NCBI RefSeq assembly: GCF_030160275.1
Contig: NZ_BSOA01000044.1
Span: 124,001 to 188,000 of the forward strand
Length of the DNA stretch: 64,000 bases
Direction: 5' to 3'
From: Dyella flagellata
Lineage (GTDB): Bacteria; Pseudomonadota; Gammaproteobacteria; Xanthomonadales; Rhodanobacteraceae
The notes under the pieces were generated by a model. It searched no databases. It was not told where the DNA came from and saw only the letters and a list, made by a program, of their open reading frames with translations. Position 1 is the first letter of the stretch, and each line of letters opens with the position of its first letter. Of the stretch, positions 41,022 to 49,737 are shown in pieces. A program made the position numbers and the translations under genes.

Positions 41022-41912
41022 ATGACCGGTGCATGGGTAGACAGCTTCCTGACACGTCTAGCTGCGAAGCGGCCGATCAGCCTGCGCCGTGAACTCTCGC
41101 CGTTTCGCTATATCGAGACAGCTGTCGGGACAGTGCGTGCATACGACTCCGGATCGACCCTGCCGTGCGTCGTAATGGTCCCTGACGGTCCCAATGTCAT
41201 CGAACACTACGCGGGGTTAATAAGCCTGCTATCTGAGCGATTGCGTGTCGTGTGTTTCGATATGCCCGGCTTCGGCTACTCCCTTCCCCAAGCTTCGTAT
41301 GCACACTCGCTGGATCAAGGTGCGCGTGCTGTCTTGGGCGTACTCGACGACCTCGGCATCGAACGGGCGACGCTGGCGTTTAGTTGCGCCAATGGCTTCT
41401 ATGCGCTGCGTGCGGCCCAGCTAGCGCCTGGACGCGTTGCCAATCTGGTCCTTTCGCAAACGCCATCGCTCTCAGCCATGCATGCCTGGTCGGACCGCAC
41501 CATTCCCAAGCCCCTGCGCGTTCCCGTGCTAGGGCAAATCACCGCATGGCTCTTTCGGCAAATGACTGCTGCCAAGTGGTACGGCATGTCGCTTCCCAGG
41601 ACAACGGACCCACAACTGTTCCGGGAAAGGGCATTGACCGCGCTTTCCAACGGCGCCTGTTTTTGTCTGGCAAGCGTGGTTCAAGGTTTGGCTAGGGAGA
41701 AATGCGATGACTTGCACGGCATAAAAGCTCCCTGCACGATGATTTGGGGTGAGCAAGATTATTCCCACCGCTTGACCGATCCATGCTCCCTACACGAAGT
41801 TCTTTCGCATGCCGAGATTGTCCGCTTTGAAGATTGCGGGCACTTTCCCGATCTGGAACAGCCCGGGCGCTTTGCCGAACTGCTCATAGAACAGGTGTTC
41901 CGGTATGCCTAG
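41022..41912 (+). CDS. alpha/beta hydrolase
   Basis: 296-residue alpha/beta-hydrolase fold protein. The oxyanion region reads VVMVPDGPNVIEHYAGLISL. The nucleophile elbow is LAFSCANG, that is A-x-S-x-A rather than the usual G-x-S-x-G. The acid is in WGEQDYS and the His in EDCGHFPDLEQP. It looks like an active esterase, lipase or C-C hydrolase, substrate unknown. ATG 41022 follows AGGA; TTG 40998 is weaker. No membrane segment. It is divergent from the LRR gene and 256 bases upstream of the GAF-rich kinase. Confidence 0.82.
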   Translation: MTGAWVDSFLTRLAAKRPISLRRELSPFRYIETAVGTVRAYDSGSTLPCVVMVPDGPNVIEHYAGLISLLSERLRVVCFDMPGFGYSLPQASYAHSLDQGARAVLGVLDDLGIERATLAFSCANGFYALRAAQLAPGRVANLVLSQTPSLSAMHAWSDRTIPKPLRVPVLGQITAWLFRQMTAAKWYGMSLPRTTDPQLFRERALTALSNGACFCLASVVQGLAREKCDDLHGIKAPCTMIWGEQDYSHRLTDPCSLHEVLSHAEIVRFEDCGHFPDLEQPGRFAELLIEQVFRYA

Positions 41913-42168
41913 CTGCACGTTCGATACAGCGAGCTTCATCGAACTTGCCAGGGGAGGCCCGAGGTTTCACGTAACGACCATGCTTCATGGCCCGCGCAGT
42001 TACCCGGCAGATCCAGGGCCTTTCCGCTCATGCTGCGCCGCACGTCCCGTGCACGCCACGGGGAGCGGCCTCGATTTAGACCTGTCGTTTACGCAGCAAG
42101 GACGAAAGTTGCACAGTTGAAGCTATGTCCCTGGCCCATGGCCGGCACGCTGCCAAAAGGTGATCTAG

Positions 42169-44928
42169 ATGACTCCTGGCGAAACCCGGCCCGCAGACCA
42201 AGGCGCAACCGCAGAAGCATGCTCCAGCACACCGCTGCGCAAGGCCCTACAGGATCTCGATCAGGCCAAGGCTGCCTTGAATGCAAGCGAGGAAAACCTG
42301 CGCCTGAAGCAGGTTTGCCTGGTGGCGCAACAGGAGGCTTTCCAGGCGGAAATGAACGGTGCTCGGCTCGAAACTTCGCTCGGTATTCTGGTCCACGCAG
42401 CGGTTCGGTGCGCGGATGATGGTCGCCGCGGCGCCTTTTACATCACCAATGCAAAGGGAGACACCCTATCGCATGTCGTCGGCATGCCGCAGTCCTACGC
42501 GTTGGCCATCGACGGTTTCAAGATTTCGCCCGAATCGCTTGCCTGCGGATTGGCGGTCGCTACGGGCAAGCCGGTGGTGACAGCGGATGTGCTTGAAGAC
42601 CAGCGTTGGCAACCTTGGCAATGGCTGGCCCGTGAATACGATTTTCGGGGCTGCTGGTCGTTCCCGGTGGAGACCTCCGCCGGCAGCCTGGTCGGCTCGT
42701 TCGCCTTTTACTTCCGGGAGCCGCATCAACCCCATGCGCGCGACTATGAGTTGGCATCGGCCATCACCCAGGCCGCAGCGATCATCATCTCCCGCCATCA
42801 AGAGAATGAGGAGCGTGTTCGAATCGAGCAACAGCAGACTTTCTTGCTCAAACTCTCCGACGCGCTGCGTCCCTTGTCGGACGTGAATCAGATCCAGAGG
42901 GAAGCCACGCGACAGCTGGGCATGTTCCTTGGGGCGGACCGCGTGTTCTACGCTGAGGTCGACCAGGCAGGCCTAGCTGCCATCGACACTGAATATGGCA
43001 GTGGCAAGGCAAGCTCGATCATCGGGCGCTACCGCCTGCATGATTTCGGGCAAGCGTTTTGCGATGCCTTGCATGCCGGACTCGCATTGGCCATCCCGGA
43101 CATCAAATCCAGCACCGAGCTTACGCACCAGGAGATGCAGGCCTATGACACGCTGCATGTCGCGGCGCAAATACTGGTTCCGCTGGTCAAGCATGGCCGG
43201 ATGCTCGCCCTGCTTGGCGTTCACCAGCAAGTCGCACGTGACTGGTCCCCGGGTGAGATGACCTTGGTGAAGGAGGTTGCCGAGCGTACCTGGCTGACCC
43301 TGGAACGCACCCATGCGCAGACCGCGCTTTCGAACGAACTGGCCGCCATGCAGGCCCTGCACGAACTGAGCACGATTGCATCGGGTTGTTTAGATGTACC
43401 AAAAGTACTGCAAGCAGCGCTGGATGTGACCATGACACTGCATGATGCCGACTTTGGCAATGTGCAGCTCTACGAACCTGAGACCAATACGCTGCGAATT
43501 ATCGTCCAACGCGGTTTCGAGCCCGCGTTCCTCGATCACTACGCGTTGGTGGACGCCAGCAATCCTTCGGCCTGTGGCTTGGCCTTGGCGGGACGCAAAC
43601 GGAAAATCGTCAAGGACGTCGAAACGGATCCCGACTACCTACTCAGCCGCGACGTGGCGCGCGTGGCAGGCTATCGCGCCGTGCAATCCACGCCATTGCT
43701 TTCCGCCGCCGGCGAGCCGCTGGGCATGCTTTCCACGCATTTTCGGGCACCGCGGTCATTCAGCGAGGCGGAGCAGCGGCAGACCGACCTGGTGGCGCAT
43801 GAGATCGCCCGCGTCATCGAGCGAACGCGAGCCCAGGCAACCTTGCGTGACAGCGAAGAACGCCTGCGCAGCGCCGCGGATGTAGGGCGGCTGGGCTTGT
43901 GGGATTGGAAAGTCACCACCGGCGAGGTCTATTGGTCGGACGAGCATTTCCGCATGGAAGGCTATGCCGTGGGCGAGGTGAGCCCCAGCTACGAGGCCTG
44001 GGCCGCGCGCATTCATCCGGCCGACCGCAGCGCCGCCGAGGCGGCGGTTCTGCACGCCATGGAGGCCCGCCAGGAATATGTCCAGGAGTTCCGCGTCGTC
44101 CATCCAGACGGATCGGTGCATTGGCTGCAGGGCCGTGGCCGCTTTTTTTATGACGAGCATGGACGGCCGGTGCGCATGATCGGCGCCAATGTCGACACTA
44201 CCGAGCGGCGCGAATGGGAAGAACGCCAGAAGGTGCTGATTGCCGAACTTCAGCACCGCACCCGCAACCTCATGGGCGTGGTTCGCTCGATGGCAGAGAA
44301 GACCGCACACGCCAGTGCCAACCTGCCCGATTTCCACGCGCGCTTCGGTGACCGGCTGGCAGCGCTTTCGCGCGTGCAAGGTCTCCTTTCGCGAGTCAAC
44401 GATATCGATCGCGTGACTTTCGACGATCTTATCCGCACCGAAATGGCGGCCATGGAGGGGAGTCCCGAGCAGGTAACGCTCAGCGGGCCGCCTGGTATAC
44501 GCCTGCGCTCCTCCACCGTGCAGACCCTTGCGCTGGTGCTGCACGAACTGGCCACCAACGCCGTGAAGTACGGCGCGCTCGGGCAGCCGCGGGGACACCT
44601 CGCCGTCACCTGGCGGCTTGAGTCCAGCGGCTGCGGCGACCGGCCGTGGCTGCATGTCGATTGGCGCGAATCAGGCGTGAACATGCCACCGGAAAGCACT
44701 ATTCCGCGCCGCCGGGGACAAGGTCGCGAGCTGATCGAACATGCCCTGCCCTATCAGTTCAACGGCAAGACTTCCTATGTGTTCGGAGTCGATGGGGTGG
44801 TATGCAACATTTCCATTCCGGTCTCAAACAGCACGCCGCAAGGGGAAACGGAATCCTTGGAGGATAGCCTCGACCAGCAAAATTCGGGAAGCCTAGGCCC
44901 GCAAAACTTTCCGTGGATGGATAAATAG
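42169..44928 (+). CDS. multi-GAF PAS HWE-family histidine kinase
   Basis: 919-residue soluble sensor kinase. An N-terminal coiled segment is followed by GAF domains at about 65-210, 225-385 and 400-565. A PAS domain lies at about 570-680 (GRLGLWDWKVTTGEVYWSDE). The HWE-type kinase core has His696 in AELQHRTRNLMGVV. LVLHELATNAVKYGAL and the WRE triad at 832-834 match the HWE family, which lacks a normal F-box. ATG 42169 follows AGGTGA. It has no receiver. No response regulator is adjacent, so it is an orphan. The GAF sensors suggest a small-molecule, redox or light input, but no bilin-type Cys context can be claimed. Confidence 0.9.
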   Translation: MTPGETRPADQGATAEACSSTPLRKALQDLDQAKAALNASEENLRLKQVCLVAQQEAFQAEMNGARLETSLGILVHAAVRCADDGRRGAFYITNAKGDTLSHVVGMPQSYALAIDGFKISPESLACGLAVATGKPVVTADVLEDQRWQPWQWLAREYDFRGCWSFPVETSAGSLVGSFAFYFREPHQPHARDYELASAITQAAAIIISRHQENEERVRIEQQQTFLLKLSDALRPLSDVNQIQREATRQLGMFLGADRVFYAEVDQAGLAAIDTEYGSGKASSIIGRYRLHDFGQAFCDALHAGLALAIPDIKSSTELTHQEMQAYDTLHVAAQILVPLVKHGRMLALLGVHQQVARDWSPGEMTLVKEVAERTWLTLERTHAQTALSNELAAMQALHELSTIASGCLDVPKVLQAALDVTMTLHDADFGNVQLYEPETNTLRIIVQRGFEPAFLDHYALVDASNPSACGLALAGRKRKIVKDVETDPDYLLSRDVARVAGYRAVQSTPLLSAAGEPLGMLSTHFRAPRSFSEAEQRQTDLVAHEIARVIERTRAQATLRDSEERLRSAADVGRLGLWDWKVTTGEVYWSDEHFRMEGYAVGEVSPSYEAWAARIHPADRSAAEAAVLHAMEARQEYVQEFRVVHPDGSVHWLQGRGRFFYDEHGRPVRMIGANVDTTERREWEERQKVLIAELQHRTRNLMGVVRSMAEKTAHASANLPDFHARFGDRLAALSRVQGLLSRVNDIDRVTFDDLIRTEMAAMEGSPEQVTLSGPPGIRLRSSTVQTLALVLHELATNAVKYGALGQPRGHLAVTWRLESSGCGDRPWLHVDWRESGVNMPPESTIPRRRGQGRELIEHALPYQFNGKTSYVFGVDGVVCNISIPVSNSTPQGETESLEDSLDQQNSGSLGPQNFPWMDK

Positions 44929-44974
44929 ACGCCACTGCAAAACGGGATGCCCGACGAAAGATCGCCGGGCGGCA

Positions 44975-45050
44975 GCGCGCAGGCTGGGATGATAATCCCG
45001 GCTTTCTACGCAGCATCCCGATGCTGGAATTGCCATCCCAGCCTACGCGC
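44975..45050. repeat. REP-like palindromic pair between convergent genes
   Basis: Two inverted units, GCAGGCTGGGATGATAATCC and ATTGCCATCCCAGCCTACGC, with two substitutions against the family core. The right unit ends one base before the stop codon of the glycosidase gene on the minus strand. Confidence 0.85.
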
Positions 45051-45051
45051 G

Positions 45052-46500
45052 TTAAGGCAAAACCCAATAACCGGTGAGATGGAGATAGGCCCCGCCTTCC
45101 TTGCCGTTTTCAGTCCCCGGCAGGAAGCGGATCGTGTGATGGCCTGCCTTGGGCCAACGCCACGCGAATAGCACCGCATTTGGCGTTCGCCGGCCGCTGC
45201 TGGACTTGTTTTGCCAGATGCCGGTTTGATCGAAGGTTTCCTCACCGTCGACGATCACGCGCGCGTGTCCGGCTTCGCAGCAGTTGTCGCCGATCGTGCC
45301 CATCAACGCGACCGCCGATCCGTCGAAACTGACCGGCTCGGATTTCAGCGTGATATCGCGGTCGACAAGATGCGCATCCGACCAATCGTTGGTCGCCGGC
45401 ACTTTCGTATTCGGCGAAACGGCAGCCGCCGCGACCGCCAGCGCGAATCCCCCGTTGCTTTGCCAGACACTGGTCAATGCGGTGGGAGCCGGGCCGTCGA
45501 AGAAACGCCCGAACGTTCCGTCGTGGGCACGTGCCGTCAACGCTACCGCTGCATTGCGCAACAACCATTGTTGCGCCGGCTGGAAATGACGTTCGGCAGC
45601 CAGTTCGTAAAAGGCTTCCACCAAAGGCTCGACGATGTCGTTTTCGGCTTGAAGATCCGCAAATATGCCACGTGCATCGGAGAGGTGTTCGTCGACTGCA
45701 TGCGCCGTGGCTAGCGATTCCTGCAGATACGCTTCCTTGTGGGTAGCGTGATAGAGATGCAAGCCATTCCAGATCATGTCGCCGTTGACCGAGCCGAAAA
45801 AGCGATGTGGTGTCTGTTCGCACTTGGTGCCGTCATCGAAGACATACACGCTGTAGAGCGGCACCTTCGGGTCGAGAAAATACTTGCGTATGGCCGCATA
45901 GCGCGCTGATGCAGCCGAGAGATAGCGTTGCTCGTGCGTAGCTTCGTAAAGCAAGATGGCGGCCTTCACGCCGTTCGCATCGGTCTCCAGAGTCTTTAGA
46001 TGGTTGGTGCCACCGTCGGCGAGCTGGTAGTTGATCGCCGGGCACGCGCCTCTGGCAAAAACCTGCGCGTGCTCGACAAAGTCAAAGGCCGCTCGTGCTT
46101 TTTGCAAAGCAATGGCATCGTGCGTGATTTCGTATTCGCGTGAAGCCGCGATCGAATCCCACTCCGGTACGTCGCTCCAGGAACTACACGCCACACCCTC
46201 TACGCAAGGGATCGGATAGGCAGGCGCCGTTTGCTCAAGCGCACGCATGAGCGGCGCCACCTTCGGATCCTTGGTCGTCTTCCAATCCAGCCAGCGCACG
46301 TAGGTCATCGAATCGACGCCCCAGTCTTGGTTGGAAGAGTGGCAATCTTTGGCCGCACACTCCCGCCACTTGCCGTCTCCGGTGTAGAAGACGTGCACCA
46401 TGCGGTCAACCGCATCCGCGCCCGCTTGGCTAAAGCTTGTTGGCGCGGCCGTAGCCCCGGCTGCGAACAGGACCAGCAAGGCTGCTATCAATTTAGTCAC
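45052..46500 (-). CDS. secreted GH76-like alpha/alpha-barrel glycosidase
   Basis: 482-residue exported protein. The signal peptide is MTKLIAALLVLFAAGATAA. The middle (about 40-360) has helical hairpin repeats like GH76 alpha-1,6-mannanases: ETDANGVKAAILLYEATHEQ, then RYLSAASARYAAI, and NGDMIWNGLHLYHATHKEAY. I cannot place the catalytic Asp pair with certainty. Residues 385-482 look like a beta-sandwich carbohydrate-binding or galactose-binding domain (VSFDGSAVALMGTIGDN, GHHTIRFLPGTENGKEGG). The start is GTG 46500 with AGAGGAAA upstream. Divergent from a GH26-like gene, so the two may be co-regulated for mannan use. Confidence 0.65.
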   Translation of the reverse strand: MTKLIAALLVLFAAGATAAPTSFSQAGADAVDRMVHVFYTGDGKWRECAAKDCHSSNQDWGVDSMTYVRWLDWKTTKDPKVAPLMRALEQTAPAYPIPCVEGVACSSWSDVPEWDSIAASREYEITHDAIALQKARAAFDFVEHAQVFARGACPAINYQLADGGTNHLKTLETDANGVKAAILLYEATHEQRYLSAASARYAAIRKYFLDPKVPLYSVYVFDDGTKCEQTPHRFFGSVNGDMIWNGLHLYHATHKEAYLQESLATAHAVDEHLSDARGIFADLQAENDIVEPLVEAFYELAAERHFQPAQQWLLRNAAVALTARAHDGTFGRFFDGPAPTALTSVWQSNGGFALAVAAAAVSPNTKVPATNDWSDAHLVDRDITLKSEPVSFDGSAVALMGTIGDNCCEAGHARVIVDGEETFDQTGIWQNKSSSGRRTPNAVLFAWRWPKAGHHTIRFLPGTENGKEGGAYLHLTGYWVLP

Positions 46501-46870
46501 GCGTATTTCCTCTACACCCGATCGACCCGGCGCAAGATATTGCTATCGTGCGCCATCAACCATGGCAATTTACTGCAAGAAAAGCCACCGCGTCATGGCT
46601 TTGGGTATTGCAACGCGGGCCGGCGCACGAACGCGGGCATGACTCCAAAACAAAACATAGGGAAAACCCCAGCATTGCGGCTTCGAACAGGCTGCGCTGT
46701 CAACCTTTCATCGGCAGGGGAGTTAAGCGGAGAGCTGGTGAGGTAGCCCGCCGGTTCCCGCGGGCACATGTTCTTGCATGTTCCATATGTACCGCGTCAT
46801 GACCATGACGCGGCGGATGGTGTCGTCCCAATGTCTTGCATCGCTACTTCAACCTGTAGGGGAATTTCCC
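46501..46870. other. divergent promoter region of the two glycosidase genes
   Basis: 370 bases between the GTG start of the GH76-like gene (minus) and the ATG of the GH26-like gene (plus). It should hold both promoters. I saw no clear palindromic operator. Short reading frames here look random. Confidence 0.5.
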
Positions 46871-48013
46871 ATGAAAGCTTTCCGCTCGATGTTTGCCACG
46901 CTCGCGCTTGGCATGTGCTTGTTGTGCGAAGCGGCTTCCGCTTCAACCGCTACTTCATCACCGCCACCTGTGCCCGAGAACGGGGCCTATTTGGGTGCGT
47001 GGGTGTATTACGACCACAACGCCTCCAAACAGGGCCAGGTTGGCCCCGCGGCGCAGCTCGATGTGCTCGAACAGGATTTGGGCCGCCGATTCGACATCGG
47101 CCACGCCTATTACTGCTTCGATGGCACTAATGGCTGCAATGGCCAGCTTACCGGCAATGCAGCCACCAACTCCGATCAGCAATATGGGCGCATGCCACTC
47201 GACTCCTGGTCGTGCTCGACGACCAGCGGCTATACGCTTGGCGATATCATCAGCGGCTATCAGGCCTGGAAACTCAATCCCGCCACACCCTCGCCGGTGA
47301 TTGCCTACATCATCGGCCAGGCCAAGTCCGTGGCCGCCTATGGCACCACCACCTACATTCGATGGGCGTGGGAAATGCTCAACCATGGAGCCAATGGCGA
47401 CTGTGTCAGCAGCGACGGCGGAGCTGCCAATTACGTGGCGGCATGGCAGGCCATCTACAATTTGTTCCACTACTACCAAGCCAACAATGCCGTGTTCGTG
47501 TGGTGCCCATCCGCCGGCAATTTCAATTCGAGTGACGGCAATCCCTTGAACAGCCCGGCAGCCGAATATTATCCGGGCAACGGCTACGTGGATTACGTTT
47601 GCGCGGATGGTTATAACGACAGCGGACAAACCAGCACATTCGCTACGAAATTCGACAACGCCTACAAGTTTGCCATGATCGTGAACAGTGCCGGTCCGAT
47701 GCCGTTCATGGTGGGCGAAACGGGAGACGAGGCAGCCGACCCCAATCAGGCGACCTGGACCAGCAGTTTCTACGCAGACATAAAGGCCGGCTATCCGTAC
47801 GTCAAGGCAATCGTCTATTTTGATTCGTACAACTGCAAGACGCAGAACGATTTCACCCTTGGCTGGCCAGCCGGGCAAGTTACCGTGCCGCCCAGCTTGG
47901 ACGCGATGCGTACGATCATGAAAGAAGGCTATTTCAATCCACGCGGCTTATCGTTGTTTGCGCCGGCGTCGCAAACGATGCTGGATACGTTCAAGCCGGG
48001 ATGTTCCGGCTAA
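46871..48013 (+). CDS. secreted GH26-like endoglycosidase
   Basis: 380-residue exported protein. The signal peptide is MKAFRSMFATLALGMCLLCE plus AASAS. The (beta/alpha)8 barrel resembles GH26 (mannanases and related endo-enzymes): the acid/base Glu168 lies in RWAWEMLNHG and the nucleophile Glu283 in FMVGETGDEA. Aromatic loops such as FVWCPSAGNF and ADGYNDSGQ follow GH26 practice. Substrate not certain. ATG 46871 has GGGGAA upstream; earlier in-frame Met codons would bury the signal peptide. A hairpin at 48035-48075 follows. Confidence 0.8.
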   Translation: MKAFRSMFATLALGMCLLCEAASASTATSSPPPVPENGAYLGAWVYYDHNASKQGQVGPAAQLDVLEQDLGRRFDIGHAYYCFDGTNGCNGQLTGNAATNSDQQYGRMPLDSWSCSTTSGYTLGDIISGYQAWKLNPATPSPVIAYIIGQAKSVAAYGTTTYIRWAWEMLNHGANGDCVSSDGGAANYVAAWQAIYNLFHYYQANNAVFVWCPSAGNFNSSDGNPLNSPAAEYYPGNGYVDYVCADGYNDSGQTSTFATKFDNAYKFAMIVNSAGPMPFMVGETGDEAADPNQATWTSSFYADIKAGYPYVKAIVYFDSYNCKTQNDFTLGWPAGQVTVPPSLDAMRTIMKEGYFNPRGLSLFAPASQTMLDTFKPGCSG

Positions 48014-48034
48014 GCTTGCAGGCTGAAACATCTT

Positions 48035-48075
48035 GCAAGCCGGCCGTTTCGTCAATACCGGTGCGGCCGGCCTGC
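48035..48075 (+). terminator. weak hairpin after the GH26-like gene
   Basis: GCAAGCCGGCCG (48035-48046) pairs with CGGCCGGCCTGC (48064-48075) with one mismatch and a 17-base loop. The following AAATGG has no T-run, so it is a poor intrinsic terminator. Confidence 0.35.
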
Positions 48076-48098
48076 AAATGGCAAATAACTGTTACCTG

Positions 48099-48123
48099 AA
48101 AAAAAAGCCGCCCTAAGGCGGCT
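48099..48123 (-). terminator. rho-independent terminator of the CsgG-like gene
   Basis: On the minus strand a seven-pair stem AGCCGCC/GGCGGCT with a four-base loop is followed by eight T. It lies about 60 bases past the stop of the CsgG-like gene. Confidence 0.9.
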
Positions 48124-48181
48124 CGTCACGACTGGCCGGAGTGCCCCGCGGGCTCTCCGGCTTCGGTTTCAGGGCCGACGA

Positions 48182-49201
48182 TCAGCGCGCTTGCAAGGCG
48201 CCAGTCGTAGCCGCGTCCAGCTGGCCGGTCACCGGTAGTCCGCTGACCTTCTGGAATGTACTGATGGCGCGAGATGTTCCTGGGCCAGGCAAACCATCCA
48301 CCTTGCTGTTGTACAAACCAAGCTGGGCGAGCTTGCGCTGTGCATCAGCCAGCGAATAGGCCTGCGTCGCCGCATTGTTCGCGCCGTCCACCGCCAATGC
48401 ACCACCGGCACCTAGGCCGCCGGAAACATGTTGAGGTGCATACTCACGCACGGATTTGACCATCTGGTTATAGGAATCCAGGAAGGCCGCCGCAATCACC
48501 TTGCCCTGGGGGGTCTGGCTGTAAGCGCCCAGAGCCCCCCCCCCGGTACCGAAGCCTCCTAACAGGCCGCCAGCGCCGAAATCGATATTCTTGGCGCTAC
48601 CCTGCGACGCTGCCACCTGCACGCCCGAACGTGTGTCGGTCAACATCATGGTGGTCGACGCTTCGCTGGTCTTCATCGATCCGGCGATGGCGCCGATGAT
48701 CGCGCCGTACCCACCACCCACACCCGCCAGCGCGGCGGCGCCGCCACCGGTATTTTGCGAGAACTGGATAGAAGGCGTGACGACATAGTCGGCCGCCACC
48801 ATCTGGCCTTTGCCCATGCTGCTGGTCGTGCGCAGTTCGCCGCTGGCGGCAAGATTGCGTTCGCCCATCATCGAATTCATGGCCTGGCCGCGATCCACCA
48901 CCACAAAGCAGTTGCTCTGTTGAACCATCAGGCGAATCAGCGGTATGGTCGAAGGCAAGTGATATTGGCCGGTCAACACTGCATACCACGGATCGCCGGT
49001 GTTCTCTTCCACCGCCAGCGTACCCAGCGGGTGGTCACAATGTTCAAGCGTTTTGGCCGCACCGGTGCTGGTAGCGCCGCCGGCCGAGCCGCCGACCGGA
49101 TTCTTGCCGCCGCCGACCTGCATGTCGGCGCAGCCGGTAAGCGACAAGCAAGCACTGACGCCAACAGCCAGCAGGGTGTATTTCAATTGACCGATTCGCA
49201 T
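48182..49201 (-). CDS. CsgG/HfaB-like lipoprotein with peptidoglycan-binding domain
   Basis: 339-residue outer-membrane lipoprotein candidate. The signal MRIGQLKYTLLAVGVSACLS ends in lipobox LTGC, Cys24. The core (about 55-200) has CsgG-type features: FVVVDRGQAMNSMMGERNLA and a glycine-rich stretch AALAGVGGGYGAIIGAIAG, then MLTDTRSGVQV. The C-terminus (280-339) is a PG_binding_1 domain, LADAQRKLAQLGLYNSKVDG. It may form an export pore or a stress lipoprotein anchored to the wall. GGAG lies five bases before ATG 49201. A ten-G run at 48535-48544 (coding strand) lies in the middle and could slip. Confidence 0.78.
   Translation of the reverse strand: MRIGQLKYTLLAVGVSACLSLTGCADMQVGGGKNPVGGSAGGATSTGAAKTLEHCDHPLGTLAVEENTGDPWYAVLTGQYHLPSTIPLIRLMVQQSNCFVVVDRGQAMNSMMGERNLAASGELRTTSSMGKGQMVAADYVVTPSIQFSQNTGGGAAALAGVGGGYGAIIGAIAGSMKTSEASTTMMLTDTRSGVQVAASQGSAKNIDFGAGGLLGGFGTGGGALGAYSQTPQGKVIAAAFLDSYNQMVKSVREYAPQHVSGGLGAGGALAVDGANNAATQAYSLADAQRKLAQLGLYNSKVDGLPGPGTSRAISTFQKVSGLPVTGQLDAATTGALQAR
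48535..48544 (-). repeat. ten-base homopolymer tract inside the CsgG-like gene
   Basis: Ten consecutive C on the plus strand (G on the coding strand) encode Gly-Gly-Gly within FGTGGGALGAYS. A gain or loss of one base would shift the frame before the peptidoglycan-binding domain. Confidence 0.85.
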
Positions 49202-49661
49202 AACGACTCCATTTGTTTTCGATAACGGATTGAGCGGAACGACATGCCCATGCACGGCACGGTTTATTTCGAGCGCACTTCACCTTCCGGCCTTCCGGAA
49301 GCCGGATAAGGAAAATCAGGCAGCAGCCTTGCCCGCTTCCAAGGAAAAGAAGTCGGCGTGGATCGGGCGAAAGCCACACAAGCGAGCGCAACGACGCAAT
49401 GCATCGTCAGTCATGAATAGCTTGCGGCGATATGCACCCTGGATCGGGTATCGACGTCAGTCCCTGTCGGCGTGGATATCTGTTCCCTGAATGAATTCCC
49501 CAGGCACCAAGGCTAACCCAGGGTTGAATCATTGAGCAAGTGACCCTTTGGGCATGGTGCTGTTTCGACGTCCCGTCTTTCGCCCACTGCCGCCCGGGAA
49601 AATTTCGCAGCAGACTTTGCACTTAAAAAAGCTAAACCAAAGCGAAAACCAGCAGCTAGGC
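49202..49661. other. intergenic region upstream of the CsgG-like gene
   Basis: About 460 bases before the next terminator. It should hold the promoter of the CsgG-like gene. Short frames here have no ribosome site or recognisable sequence. Confidence 0.5.
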
Positions 49662-49702
49662 AAAAAATGGCTCCCTCCCCTACTACACGTAGGGGAGGGA
49701 GC
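49662..49702 (-). terminator. rho-independent terminator of the decarboxylase-oxidase unit
   Basis: A perfect 14-pair stem (GCTCCCTCCCCTAC and its complement) with loop TACAC, read on the minus strand and followed by CATTTTTTG. It lies about 35 bases past the oxidase stop. Confidence 0.9.
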
Positions 49703-49737
49703 AGATATCCGCCAACTGAGATATAGCGGATGGAGCC

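Noticed and set aside
41388-41410. Alpha/beta hydrolase suspected to have lost its nucleophile
   Set aside because: The elbow reads A-x-S-x-A (LAFSCANG), so a Ser still sits at the right place with small residues at -2 and +2; the acid and His are present.
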